NCBI GenBank assembly: GCA_009698615.1
Contig: WLPU01000017.1
Span: 1-32,528, forward strand
Length of the DNA: 32,528 nucleotides
Direction of reading: 5' to 3'
From: Actinomycetota bacterium
Lineage (GTDB): Bacteria; Actinomycetota; Actinomycetes; Nanopelagicales; Nanopelagicaceae
In this document: piece by piece, positions 6,616 to 19,009 of the stretch
Layout of the letters: the number at the start of each line of letters is the position of its first letter
Position numbering within the stretch: position 1 is the stretch's first letter
Notes under the pieces: model-generated
Told to the model about the DNA's origin: nothing
The model's database searches: none
What the model saw: the letters and a program-made list of their open reading frames with translations, nothing else
Made by a program: the position numbers and the translations under genes

Positions 6616-7386
6616 ATGAAGATTGCAGTGTGCGTAAAACAAGTCCCAGACTCATGGGCAGAAAAGAAAATGATTAGCGGATTGCTTGATCGAGAAAATG
6701 TCGATGCAGTACTTAATGACCTCGATGAGTATGCGGTAGAGGAAGCACTTCGAATTGTTGAAGCACATGGAGAAGGCCACACCGTCACCATAATTTCCAT
6801 GGGACCAGAACGCGCAACTGAGGCAGTGCGTAAAGCGCTTTCTATGGGCGCAGATAATGCGATTGTGATCAGTGATCCTGCCCTAGTTGGCGCAGATGCA
6901 TTGATGACTTCAAAAGTGTTAGCAACCACAATTGCGTCCGGTGGTTTCGATATTGTCCTGTGCGGTACAGAGTCGACAGATGCTCGCATGAGCGTGGTGC
7001 CAGCAATGCTTGCTCAGAGATTGGGCTGGGCCCAACTCACTTTTGCAGGCTCGGTCGTCGTCGATCCCGCGTCATCAGCGATACAAATAACACGAGTGAC
7101 TGATGCGGGCCTTGACACAATGAAAGCCCAATTTCCTGCAGTCATCAGTGTGATCGAAAAGATTAACGAACCACGCTATCCATCGTTCAAAGGCATTATG
7201 GCCGCGAAGAAGAAGACTATTGAAATGCGACCACTTGCAACTGTTGGCGTTGATGCCGTGCCTTCATGGAGCGCCGTGAATGACTCAACTCCACGCCCTG
7301 CTCGCGCGGCCGGAATAAAATTAGTTGACGGTGGTAGCGGCGGGAATGCACTTGTAGATTTTCTAGCAGATAAGAAAATTATATGA
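6616..7386 (+). CDS. etfB: Electron transfer flavoprotein, beta subunit
   Basis: The ETF heterodimer takes electrons from acyl-CoA and other flavin dehydrogenases and passes them to the quinone pool; the beta chain binds AMP or nucleotide. The 256-residue protein begins MKIAVCVKQVPD, has NDLDEYAVEEALRI and MGADNAIVISDP, and ends its core with PRYPSFKGIMAAKKK, all usual for EtfB. It overlaps etfA by the ATGA arrangement. The dehydrogenase partner is not in this window. The start has no SD and is probably leaderless. Confidence 0.95.
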   Translation: MKIAVCVKQVPDSWAEKKMISGLLDRENVDAVLNDLDEYAVEEALRIVEAHGEGHTVTIISMGPERATEAVRKALSMGADNAIVISDPALVGADALMTSKVLATTIASGGFDIVLCGTESTDARMSVVPAMLAQRLGWAQLTFAGSVVVDPASSAIQITRVTDAGLDTMKAQFPAVISVIEKINEPRYPSFKGIMAAKKKTIEMRPLATVGVDAVPSWSAVNDSTPRPARAAGIKLVDGGSGGNALVDFLADKKII

Positions 7387-8336
7387 GCGAAGTATTGATA
7401 CTTGCAGAGTATTCGCAAGGAATAGTTGCAAAGACTACAACCGAACTCATTACAGGTGGCGCTCGCGCAGGCCAAGTGACAGTGGTTGTTTTATCCGACG
7501 TTGGTGGTGGCGAAGATCTCGCAAAACAAATTACACAAGGCCCCGCGACCTCAGTCCTTGTAGTTGAAAGTAATGACTTCGCTCAGTACGGAGTTGCGGC
7601 GGCAGCTGAGGCCATCTCGAATATTGTTGCCGAACGTAAACCCGCTGCTCTTCTCATTGGATCGAGCGCTTTCGGCAAGGAAGTGGCTGGACGAGTCGCA
7701 GTGGCAACAGATTCGGGGATCATTACCGATGCGGTAGATGTAAGTGCACAATTAGTAGCAACCCAACTAGTTTTCGGTGGATCAACAACTGTGCATTCTC
7801 ACGTTAGTCACGGAACAGCAATAATCACCGTACGACCAAATTCAATTACGGCCGATGTAAATCCTTCTTCACCTGCAATGTCCAAAATTACTTTTGACGC
7901 TAGCGCGCAGGCGAAATTAGCCGAAGTTGTGTCAAGTGAGCCATTTGTCAAAGGTGGTCGCCCAGAATTAACGGAGGCGAATATTGTCGTCTCTGGTGGA
8001 CGCGGGACAAATGGAGATTTTGTCGCAGTAGAGACATTCGCAGATGTACTCGGTGCGGCAGTGGGAGCATCGCGAGCAGCAACTGATGCGGGTTGGTATC
8101 CGCACGCACTGCAAGTGGGACAAACTGGTAAAACTGTAAGCCCACAGTTGTACGTGGCCTGCGGTATTTCTGGAGCGATTCAACATCGAGCAGGAATGCA
8201 AACAAGCAAGATGATCATCGTCGTCAATAAAGATCCGGACGCACCCATATTTGAGATTGCCGATTTTGGCGTGGTGGGCGATCTCTTCGCTGTGCTGCCG
8301 CAAGCAAGTGATGGGGTCCGCGCTCGTAAGTCCTAG
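7383..8336 (+). CDS. etfA: Electron transfer flavoprotein, alpha subunit
   Basis: The alpha chain of ETF carries the FAD. The 317-residue protein has a variable N-terminal domain and the conserved C-terminal FAD domain: SGGRG (residues 204-208), GQTGKTVSPQLY (246-257), CGISGAIQH (260-268) and NKDPDAPIFEIADFGVVGDL (282-301). It begins inside the etfB stop (ATGA), so the two chains are translationally coupled. The stop codon is part of a likely -10 (TAGACT) for the next gene. Confidence 0.95.
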   Translation: MSEVLILAEYSQGIVAKTTTELITGGARAGQVTVVVLSDVGGGEDLAKQITQGPATSVLVVESNDFAQYGVAAAAEAISNIVAERKPAALLIGSSAFGKEVAGRVAVATDSGIITDAVDVSAQLVATQLVFGGSTTVHSHVSHGTAIITVRPNSITADVNPSSPAMSKITFDASAQAKLAEVVSSEPFVKGGRPELTEANIVVSGGRGTNGDFVAVETFADVLGAAVGASRAATDAGWYPHALQVGQTGKTVSPQLYVACGISGAIQHRAGMQTSKMIIVVNKDPDAPIFEIADFGVVGDLFAVLPQASDGVRARKS

Positions 8337-8339
8337 ACT
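8334..8339 (+). promoter_or_regulatory. -10 element TAGACT overlapping the etfA stop
   Basis: TAGACT fits TANNNT, begins with the etfA stop codon and ends 7 bases before the desulfurase ATG at 8347. A leaderless internal promoter would let this gene and the sulfur/ligase genes after it run independently of etfBA. Confidence 0.4.
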
Positions 8340-8346
8340 GAGCGCT

Positions 8347-9485
8347 ATGTCTGTATACCTCGACCACGCCGCCACGACTCCGATGGTCGATGCTGCAATT
8401 GTTGCTATGACCAAACAGCTTGGAAAATTGGGCAATCCTTCAAGTTTGCATACACCAGGTCGATCGGCGCGGAAAGATATTGAACAAGCCAGAGAAGTGC
8501 TGGCTAGAGTCGTGGATTGCGCTCCTAGTGAAATAATTTTTACCGCCTCAGGGACCGAAGCAAATAACACTGCGCTTAAGGGTCTTTTTTGGAAGTCCCG
8601 TGCTGAGGGCAAGAATGTTGTTGTTATCTCTGCAGTCGAGCATCATGCAATTATCGATCCAGCTGCTTGGCTTGGCGAGCACGAGGGCGCTGAAGTTATC
8701 GAGATCCAAGTAAATAAAAATGGAGTAATTGATCTTAAGCAATTGGGAGATTTGATCAAGACCCGCGGCGATGAAATTGCCTTCATTTCCATCATGCATG
8801 CAAATAATGAGACAGGTGTAATCCAACCAATCGCGCAAGTTACCGCTCTTGCGCGCGAAGGCTCTATTCCTGTTCACTGCGATGCAGTACAAAGTTTTGG
8901 CAAAGTCTCTTTGAGTTTTGCAGGCCTTGGACTAAGCGCTCTAACATTGAGTGCTCACAAAATTGGTGGGCCACTCGGCATTGGCGTTTTGGTCTTTCAA
9001 CGCGGAGTAGAAATTCCTGCTCTCTTGCATGGGGGCGGACAAGAACGCGAAATCCGCAGCGGTACGCTTAATGCGCCAGCGATAGTTGCATTTGCTGCTG
9101 CGGCCCAACAAGCAATACCTAGTAGTCAGATTGCTTCACTTCGAGATTTGTTGATTGCAGGAATTAAACAGGCGATTCCCGATGCCTATATAAATGGTGA
9201 AGGCGAAAAACTACCTGGAATCGTAAATGCGACTTTTCCGGGGACCGAGAGTGACACGTTGCTATTGCTTCTAGATGCGCAAGGGATTGCAGCCTCGACA
9301 GGTTCTGCATGTAGCGCAGGGGTGCAGCGTCCAAGCCATGTTCTTTTAGCGATGGGGCATTCTGATAAGAGCGCACGATCGAGTTTACGTTTTTCACTAG
9401 GAACGCAGACAACTCGCGAAGAGATCGAAGAAACTCTTAACGTTTTGCCACAAGTTATTGAGCGCGCAAGAGCGGCAAATTTGCG

Positions 9486-9489
<4 letters not shown>
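8347..9489 (+). CDS. Cysteine desulfurase (IscS/NifS family)
   Basis: This PLP enzyme removes sulfur from cysteine and passes persulfide sulfur to acceptors. The 380-residue protein has YLDHAATTP at the start, an EVEHH-like VEHHAI at about 98-102, the PLP lysine Lys205 in SAHKIGGPLG, and the mobile-loop nucleophile Cys322 in STGSACSAG. I chose ATG 8347 because the upstream extension runs back inside etfA in another frame and the family begins at VYLDHAAT. It overlaps mnmA by ATGA, which suggests that its sulfur is used for tRNA thiolation. It may also serve Fe-S assembly; no suf or isc genes are nearby. Confidence 0.93.
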
Positions 9490-13126
<3,637 letters not shown>

Positions 13127-13140
<14 letters not shown>

Positions 13141-13501
13141 AGCGGTTATCGCTAGCACGCACGTTGCAGCACTTGCGGTACTTGAAAAATTAGGAACCGA
13201 CCTTGTGGCAATAGATCTTTCTGATCAGTTGGTACTGTCAGAAGTTTTCTTAATTGCTACGGGTCAAAATTCACCACAGGTCAGTGCAATTGCTGACGAG
13301 GTGGAGCGCAAGATGGCGCAAACCGGACAAAAGCCGATTCGACGTGAAAATGGTGCCGAGTGGATTTTGATTGACTACAGCGACCTTGTAGTTCATATAC
13401 AGAGCGCAGATTTGCGCCGGTATTACATGCTGGATCGATTGTGGAATGACTGCCCATCAATTCCCCTGAACATCTTGAAAACAAGCGCAGCCGATGCCTA
13501 A
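13127..13501 (+). CDS. rsfS: Ribosome silencing factor
   Basis: RsfS (Iojap/DUF143 family) binds L14 on the large subunit and blocks 30S joining, saving translation under nutrient limitation. The 124-residue product shows the family pattern: LGTDLVAIDLSDQ, the FLIATGQNSPQVSAIADEVE segment and the YSDLVVHIQSADLRRYYMLDRLWND core. It overlaps nadD (14 bases) and the next gene (8 bases), so all three are tightly coupled. Confidence 0.93.
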
Positions 13502-14156
13502 AAATAATCGTATTCTGCTCTGGCGACATGGTCAGACTGATTGGAATATCAATAATCGATTCCAAGGCCATTCAGATATTCCTTTGAATGATGTTGGGAT
13601 CTATCAAGCGCAAAGAGCCGCTCAACTTCTTGCTGGCATGAAGCCAACTGGGATTATTTCCAGCGATCTACAGCGGGCCAAAGCTACTGCGCAGGCGTTG
13701 GCGGATTTGGTTCGCCTACCAGTTGCAATTGATCCGAACTTGCGTGAAACAAATGGCGGACATTGGGAAGGTAGGACGGGAGAGGAAAATCGGGCTGAGG
13801 ATTTTCAGAATTTTGTTCGATGGATTGATGGAGACGATAGCCCTGCCGGCACTATTGGTGAGCGCCGTACCGAAGTTGCAGCGAGGGCAGTGGCAGCGAT
13901 CGAACGCGCACTTTCACAAGGTGGGGATGGGCAATTGTTAGTAGTGACTACTCATGGCGGAACCTCACGTTGCGTTCTCGGACATTTGTTGCAGTTACCA
14001 CAGTCACACTGGGGCGTCCTTGGTGGACTTTCCAATGCTGCGTGGTCGATTCTGCAATCAACTTCACGTGGTTGGCATCTTGTCGAACACAATGCAGGTT
14101 CTATTCCGGAGCCTATTTACGGTGAAGAAAGTGGCGCTGAGCCAAACCTGCGATAA
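13494..14156 (+). CDS. Histidine phosphatase (phosphoglycerate-mutase family; GpgP-like)
   Basis: The 220-residue protein is a branch-1 histidine phosphatase. The RHG signature is at residues 11-13 (catalytic His12), with Arg61 in SSDLQRA, Glu85 in RETNGG and His154 in TTHGGTSR. Its position directly after nadD-rsfS matches mycobacterial GpgP (Rv2419c), which removes phosphate from glucosyl-3-phosphoglycerate. That specific substrate is inference from synteny; a general phosphatase is equally consistent with the sequence. The stop codon overlaps a TAAGGT that may be the -10 of the following tRNA. Confidence 0.85.
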   Translation: MPKNNRILLWRHGQTDWNINNRFQGHSDIPLNDVGIYQAQRAAQLLAGMKPTGIISSDLQRAKATAQALADLVRLPVAIDPNLRETNGGHWEGRTGEENRAEDFQNFVRWIDGDDSPAGTIGERRTEVAARAVAAIERALSQGGDGQLLVVTTHGGTSRCVLGHLLQLPQSHWGVLGGLSNAAWSILQSTSRGWHLVEHNAGSIPEPIYGEESGAEPNLR

Positions 14157-14178
14157 GGTCAGCGTTCAAGAAATAAAT

Positions 14179-14251
14179 GGGGCTGTGGCGCAGCTGGTAG
14201 CGCACCTGCATGGCATGCAGGGGGTCAGGGGTTCAAGTCCCCTCAGCTCCA
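14179..14251 (+). tRNA. tRNA-Ala (anticodon GGC)
   Basis: The 73-base gene folds as a full cloverleaf. The acceptor stem GGGGCTG/CAGCTCC contains the G3-U70 pair that marks alanine tRNAs. The anticodon stem CCTGC/GCAGG encloses ATGGCAT with anticodon GGC, and the T-arm is AGGGG-TTCAAGT-CCCCT. The discriminator is A and CCA is not encoded. A possible -10 (TAAGGT, 14154-14159) lies 19 bases upstream. A protein gene starts 21 bases downstream with no terminator between. Confidence 0.96.
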
Positions 14252-14272
14252 CACGTAGATTGGAACGAAGAG

Positions 14273-15196
14273 ATGATTGAAATTCCTCGTGGGTGGAATG
14301 CCACAGATATTCCGCAATTATCAGGTAAGCGATTCCTTATTACTGGTGCAACAAGTGGAATCGGTAAAGAGGCTGCTCGACAACTGATTCGTGCAGGTGG
14401 AGATGTCATCATCACCGCTCGTACAGATGAGAAGGGTCAGGCAACTGTTGCAGAGCTTGGCAAGGGAAGAGTCACTTACGAAAAATTGGATCTCACCAGC
14501 CTTGCCTCGGTGCGCGAATTATCCGCGCGCATCACTCACGATATTGATGTTTTGATATTGAATGCTGGCGTCATGGCTACTCCTTTGGCAAAGACGCAGG
14601 ATGGATTTGAATTACAAATGGGAACCAACCATTTAGGGCATTTTGCTCTTGCTGGATTATTGCGAGCACGGGTTCGCGATCGCATTGTTAGCGTTGCAAG
14701 CCAGGCGCATCGAATGGGAAATTTCAATGATGGCTCTATAGCGACAATCCGAGAAAAAGCATTAGGGCAAGGTGCCTACAAACCTTGGGCGGCCTACGGC
14801 GCAAGCAAGTTAGCAAACCTGTTATTTATTAACGAGTTACATCGCAGGAGCACGGCGAACAATTGGAAAATAACTGGACTTGTTGTGCATCCTGGATGGT
14901 CTGCGACAAATCTTCAGACTGTTGGCCCTGCGATGCGCGGCGCTTTTCTTGAAGAGCGCGTATCTAGTGCGATGAATTCTCTCTTGGCTCAAAGCGCCAG
15001 TCGTGGAGCGCTTCCCACTCTCTGCGCGGCAACGTTTCCGGGGTTAGAAAGTTCTACGTATATCGGCCCTGATGGCCTCTTTGAAATGCGGGGCTTTCCT
15101 CGACTAACTCGCGCAATCTCTAGCGCCTACGACCCGTCGTTGGGTGCAAATTTGTGGAAAGTCAGCGAAGAACTCACTGGCGTAACCTGGCACTGA
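14273..15196 (+). CDS. Short-chain dehydrogenase/reductase (retinol-dehydrogenase-like)
   Basis: The 307-residue protein is a classical-type SDR oxidoreductase. It shows the NAD(P) motif TGATSGIG (24-31), TAR at 48-50 suggesting NADP use, NAG at 97-99, catalytic Ser143, Tyr175 and Lys179 (YGASK). The closest well-known relatives are the WW-domain oxidoreductase/retinol dehydrogenase-like SDRs. The substrate cannot be read from the sequence. I use ATG 14273, since the longer reading frame to 14210 runs into the tRNA. It is probably read through from the tRNA promoter or from a weak TAGATT at 14256-14261. Confidence 0.88.
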   Translation: MIEIPRGWNATDIPQLSGKRFLITGATSGIGKEAARQLIRAGGDVIITARTDEKGQATVAELGKGRVTYEKLDLTSLASVRELSARITHDIDVLILNAGVMATPLAKTQDGFELQMGTNHLGHFALAGLLRARVRDRIVSVASQAHRMGNFNDGSIATIREKALGQGAYKPWAAYGASKLANLLFINELHRRSTANNWKITGLVVHPGWSATNLQTVGPAMRGAFLEERVSSAMNSLLAQSASRGALPTLCAATFPGLESSTYIGPDGLFEMRGFPRLTRAISSAYDPSLGANLWKVSEELTGVTWH

Positions 15197-15226
15197 CTCG
15201 TGAGTAATCTTTCTCGATTCTTGGAC

Positions 15227-15232
15227 TAACCT
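15227..15232 (+). promoter_or_regulatory. -10 element TAACCT, leaderless leuS
   Basis: TAACCT (TANNNT) ends exactly 6 bases before the leuS ATG at 15239, and no SD is present. This suggests that leuS has its own leaderless message. The 42-base gap before leuS contains no other clear signal. Confidence 0.5.
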
Positions 15233-15238
15233 TGGACA

Positions 15239-17731
15239 ATGTCAACGGATAACACGCGCGATAACGTGCATGAGGGTTATGACGTTGCCTATGTACAAGA
15301 AAAATGGTTACCGGTTTGGGACCAATTAGCGCCTTTTAAATCCGGTAGACCAGATGATCCTCGCCCGAAAAAATATGTCCTGGATATGTTTCCTTATCCA
15401 TCTGGAGATTTACACATGGGCCACGCAGAGGCGTATGCCCTGGGCGATGTGATTGCACGCTACTGGGTACAAAAAGGTTTCAATGTCATGCACCCGATTG
15501 CTTGGGATGCATTTGGTCTTCCTGCAGAAAATGCTGCAATTAAACGCAATGAAGATCCGAAAATTTGGACGTATGAAAACATTTCAGTCCAGAAGGCCTC
15601 AATGCGTCGATATGCCTGCTCCTTCGATTGGGATCGCACTTTTAATACATGCGATCCCGAGTATTACCGCTGGAATCAATGGCTCTTTATCCAAATGTTT
15701 GAACGTGGCTTGGCTTATCGCAAAGCCTCAAAGGTCAATTGGTGCCCCTCCTGTCAGACAGTTCTTGCAAATGAGCAAGTAGTTGCAGGGCTTTGCGAGC
15801 GTTGCGACACCGCAGTAACCAAGAAAAAATTGACGCAGTGGTATTTCAAGATCACCGACTACGCCGATCGCTTACTCGATGACATGTCTGAGCTAGAAGG
15901 GCACTGGCCTGAGAAAGTTTTGACGATGCAACGCAACTGGATTGGTCGTTCAACCGGTGCGAACGTCCAGTTCCAGATTGAAGGGCGTACTGAGCCCGTC
16001 ACTATTTACACCACTAGGCCTGACACGTTGTACGGCGCAACATTCTTCGTTGTCGCTGCCGACAGTGATTTAGCCGCTGAGTTAGCAAAGGGCACAGCCA
16101 TCGAGAGTCAGTTCGCTGCTTACCTCGAAAAAATTAAGTCTGATAGCGATATAGATCGCTTAGCTACCGATCGTCCCAAGAGCGGAGTCTTCCTAGAACG
16201 CTATGCAGTAAATCCAGTAAATGGAGAAAAGTTGCCGATTTGGGCGAGTGATTATGTTCTTGCAGATTATGGAACCGGAGCAATCATGGCCGTTCCAGCA
16301 CACGATCAACGTGACTTAGATTTTGCGCGCGCCATGAAATTACCAGTGCGAGTTGTTGTCGATACAGGAGAAGAAGATCCAGGTGTTAGTGGCATCGCAA
16401 CTGCGGGCAACGGTGCCCTCATTAACTCTGGTCCCCTCAATGGAAAGCCAAAGGATGAGGCGATTGCATTTATCAACGCACAACTAGAGCGCGACGGTCT
16501 AGGCAAAGCCGCTCAAAATTATCGCCTGCGCGATTGGTTGATTTCACGTCAACGCTATTGGGGTACTCCAATTCCAATTATTCACTGCCCATCATGCGGG
16601 GATGTTGCTGCGCCCCTTGATAGCTTGCCTGTGAAATTGCCAGATGCAGCCGGGTTAGATCTCAAGCCAAAGGGAACCTCTCCACTTGGTGCTGCAACAC
16701 AGTGGCTTAACGTTGCATGTCCAAAATGTGGTGCGCCATCTCAGCGCGATACCGACACGATGGACACCTTCGTTGATTCTTCTTGGTATTTCCTTCGCTA
16801 TCCCAGCAATACCGATCATTCGCAAGCATTTAGTCGCGAATCTGTCGATACTTGGTTGCCCGTAGATCAATATGTTGGTGGAGTAACTCACGCAATTTTG
16901 CATCTGCTCTACAGCAGATTTTTCACAAAAGTTTTGTTTGACATGGATCTCCTGTCATTTAAGGAACCATTTACTCGCTTGCTCAACCAAGGAATGGTTG
17001 TCATGTCCGGCTCTGCCATGAGTAAGTCGCGCGGCAACCTTGTGCGGTTATCTGATGAACTCGCTAACCATGGCGTTGATGCGATTCGCCTTTCAATGGT
17101 TTTTTCTGGTCCACCAGAAGATGATGTCGATTGGTCTGATGTTTCACCCGCTGGCTCCGTTAAATTCCTAAATCGTGCATGGCGTTTATCCGGCGATATC
17201 ACGAGTGCCCCAGGCGTCGATTTCTCCAACGGAGATATTTCTTTGCGTAAGGCAACTCATAAAGCCTTACATGATGCTGGATTTGCCGTGGAGTCATTTC
17301 GTTTTAACGTCGCTGTTGCACGCGTAATGGAATTAGTTAATGCCGCACGTAAAGCGATTGATTCTGGTTGTGGCCCAGCCGATCCTGCGGCTCGCGAAGC
17401 GGTTGAAGCTATCGCGATCATGCTCTCACTTGTTGCACCATATACAGCAGAAGAAATGTGGGAGCGCTTGGGTCATAAACCTGCGATTGCACTCGCTGGT
17501 TGGCCAACGGTTGATGAGTCACTACTTGTTGCCGACTCCGTGGTCGCAGTCATCCAGATCAATGGAAAAATCAAAGAACGTTTAGAAGTTTCACCATCAA
17601 TTTCTGATGCGCAATTGGAAGCCCAAGCATTGACCCATCCGACCATCGCGAAAGAACTGGCCAGTGCGTCGATAACCAAGGTGATCACAAGAGCTCCCAA
17701 ACTTGTCAATATTGTTATCGCCAACTCCTAA
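15239..17731 (+). CDS. leuS: Leucyl-tRNA synthetase
   Basis: LeuS charges tRNA-Leu. The 830-residue class I synthetase has HMGH at 59-62 (HIGH motif), a cysteine-rich zinc-like module (CPSCQ and CERCD), the CP1 editing domain with TTRPDTLYG at 258-266, tryptophan-rich catalytic segments ([26 protein letters not shown]), and the KMSKS-type loop reading AMSKS at 593-597. The C-terminal anticodon-binding and tail domain (about 650-830) is complete. The first lysine of the KMSKS signature is replaced by alanine, which is unusual. The start is supported by the -10 spacing and by family length. Confidence 0.95.
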   Translation: MSTDNTRDNVHEGYDVAYVQEKWLPVWDQLAPFKSGRPDDPRPKKYVLDMFPYPSGDLHMGHAEAYALGDVIARYWVQKGFNVMHPIAWDAFGLPAENAAIKRNEDPKIWTYENISVQKASMRRYACSFDWDRTFNTCDPEYYRWNQWLFIQMFERGLAYRKASKVNWCPSCQTVLANEQVVAGLCERCDTAVTKKKLTQWYFKITDYADRLLDDMSELEGHWPEKVLTMQRNWIGRSTGANVQFQIEGRTEPVTIYTTRPDTLYGATFFVVAADSDLAAELAKGTAIESQFAAYLEKIKSDSDIDRLATDRPKSGVFLERYAVNPVNGEKLPIWASDYVLADYGTGAIMAVPAHDQRDLDFARAMKLPVRVVVDTGEEDPGVSGIATAGNGALINSGPLNGKPKDEAIAFINAQLERDGLGKAAQNYRLRDWLISRQRYWGTPIPIIHCPSCGDVAAPLDSLPVKLPDAAGLDLKPKGTSPLGAATQWLNVACPKCGAPSQRDTDTMDTFVDSSWYFLRYPSNTDHSQAFSRESVDTWLPVDQYVGGVTHAILHLLYSRFFTKVLFDMDLLSFKEPFTRLLNQGMVVMSGSAMSKSRGNLVRLSDELANHGVDAIRLSMVFSGPPEDDVDWSDVSPAGSVKFLNRAWRLSGDITSAPGVDFSNGDISLRKATHKALHDAGFAVESFRFNVAVARVMELVNAARKAIDSGCGPADPAAREAVEAIAIMLSLVAPYTAEEMWERLGHKPAIALAGWPTVDESLLVADSVVAVIQINGKIKERLEVSPSISDAQLEAQALTHPTIAKELASASITKVITRAPKLVNIVIANS

Positions 17732-17752
17732 GTAGAAAAGAGGGCACCTTTG

Positions 17753-18955
17753 ATGACCTACAACGTTGAGCGAATTCGTGCAGATTTTCCTTCGCTGACA
17801 TCTGGGGTTGCTCACTTTGATGGACCTGGCGGCAGTCAAGTTCCTGCCTCTGTTGCACAAGCTGTTGCAGCAACTCTAATCTCTCCAATTTCCAATCGTG
17901 GGACGATTACTGAATCAGAACGCAATGCAGAAAAAACTGTTGTAGATTTTCGCAGCGCTGTTTCAGATCTGCTTAATTGCCAACCTAACGGTGTAATTTT
18001 TGGCCGAAGCTGGACACAGATTTCTTATGACCTCTCTCGTGCGATGGCCAAGGAATGGGCTGCTGGGGATGAGATTGTTGTTACTCGACTAGAGCATGAT
18101 TCTAATCTTCGCCCGTGGATTCAAGCAGCACAAGCAGTGGGTGCAACAGTGCGTTGGGCAGAAATTGATGTGACAACCGGAGAGCTACCTCTGGAAGCAG
18201 TTCGAAGCGTTATAAATAAGAAAACAAAACTAGTAACCGTAACTGGTGCTTCTAATATCTTGGGAACGCGCCCTGAAATCATTGAAATTGGAAAAGCAGC
18301 ACGTGCGGTTGGCGCGATTTTTGTCGTTGATGGTGTGCACCTAACCCCTCACGCACCGATTGATGTAAAGATGCTTGGCGCTGACATTTACGGATTCTCA
18401 TCCTACAAACTCCTTGGCCCTCACTGTGGAATCGCTGTGGGGGATCCAGCTTTGTTAGAGAAGATTCATAACGACAAACTTCTTCCTTCTACGATGGTTG
18501 TTCCCGAAAGATTTGAATTTGGCACTTTGCCCTATGAAATTTTGGCTGGCGTTACTGCGTCAATTGATTACGTGGCTGGAATGCTTGGAGTATCGGGTGG
18601 GACTCGTCGCGAGCGGATCGTGGCTTCCATGACTGCCCTTGAAGAATACGAAGCGAACTTGTTTGCCTACATGGAAACTGAAATTAAGAAGATTCCAGGC
18701 ATCAAAACTTATGGTCATGCAAAAAACCGCACCCCTACTTTGTATTTCAACTTGAACGGTGTTGAACCCATCGCCATGTATCACCATTTAGCGAAGTTAA
18801 AGGTGAATGCCCCAGCGAGCAATTTCTATTCGATCGAACCATCACGGGCTTTAGGCCTCGGTGATGCCGGAGCAGTTCGTGCTGGCTTGGCCCCGTATTC
18901 CACTCTGGGCGAAGTAGACCGGCTGATAGAGGGGATTAACAGCTTCACACTGTAA
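17753..18955 (+). CDS. Cysteine desulfurase-like PLP protein lacking the loop cysteine
   Basis: This aminotransferase class V protein of 400 residues belongs to the 'cysteine desulfurase-like' group. It has HFDGPGGSQVP near the start, an HD pair at 115-116, Asp193 in VVDGVHL and the PLP lysine Lys219 in SSYKLLGPH. The region where desulfurases carry the catalytic cysteine (around APASNFYSIEPSRALGL) has none; only Cys76 and Cys225 are present. A different C-S lyase or isomerase-type activity is therefore possible. Start: ATG 17753 sits 9 bases after an AGAGGG SD; a TTG three bases earlier is also possible. Confidence 0.82.
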   Translation: MTYNVERIRADFPSLTSGVAHFDGPGGSQVPASVAQAVAATLISPISNRGTITESERNAEKTVVDFRSAVSDLLNCQPNGVIFGRSWTQISYDLSRAMAKEWAAGDEIVVTRLEHDSNLRPWIQAAQAVGATVRWAEIDVTTGELPLEAVRSVINKKTKLVTVTGASNILGTRPEIIEIGKAARAVGAIFVVDGVHLTPHAPIDVKMLGADIYGFSSYKLLGPHCGIAVGDPALLEKIHNDKLLPSTMVVPERFEFGTLPYEILAGVTASIDYVAGMLGVSGGTRRERIVASMTALEEYEANLFAYMETEIKKIPGIKTYGHAKNRTPTLYFNLNGVEPIAMYHHLAKLKVNAPASNFYSIEPSRALGLGDAGAVRAGLAPYSTLGEVDRLIEGINSFTL

Positions 18956-18990
18956 ACAAGTGGTAGGCCAGAGCGCATCTGAAACAATTA

Positions 18991-19008
18991 GCACCCTTTC
19001 AATGGTGC
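18991..19008 (+). repeat. Small inverted repeat before comEA
   Basis: GCACC (18991-18995) and GGTGC (19004-19008) flank an 8-base loop and end one base before the comEA ATG. It takes the place where an SD would sit. A hexamer TTCAAT (18998-19003), one mismatch from TANNNT and 6 bases before the ATG, lies in the loop. Either the gene is leaderless or the hairpin masks the start; I cannot tell which. Confidence 0.25.
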
Positions 19009-19009
19009 C

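Noticed and set aside
7968-8612. Minus-strand open frame of 214 codons across etfA and the desulfurase gene.
   Set aside because: Both plus-strand genes are conserved across this stretch; the antisense product matches nothing I recognise.
14210-14272. Possible longer start of the SDR gene inside the tRNA.
   Set aside because: The extra residues come from tRNA sequence and are not SDR-like; ATG 14273 gives a normal N-terminus.
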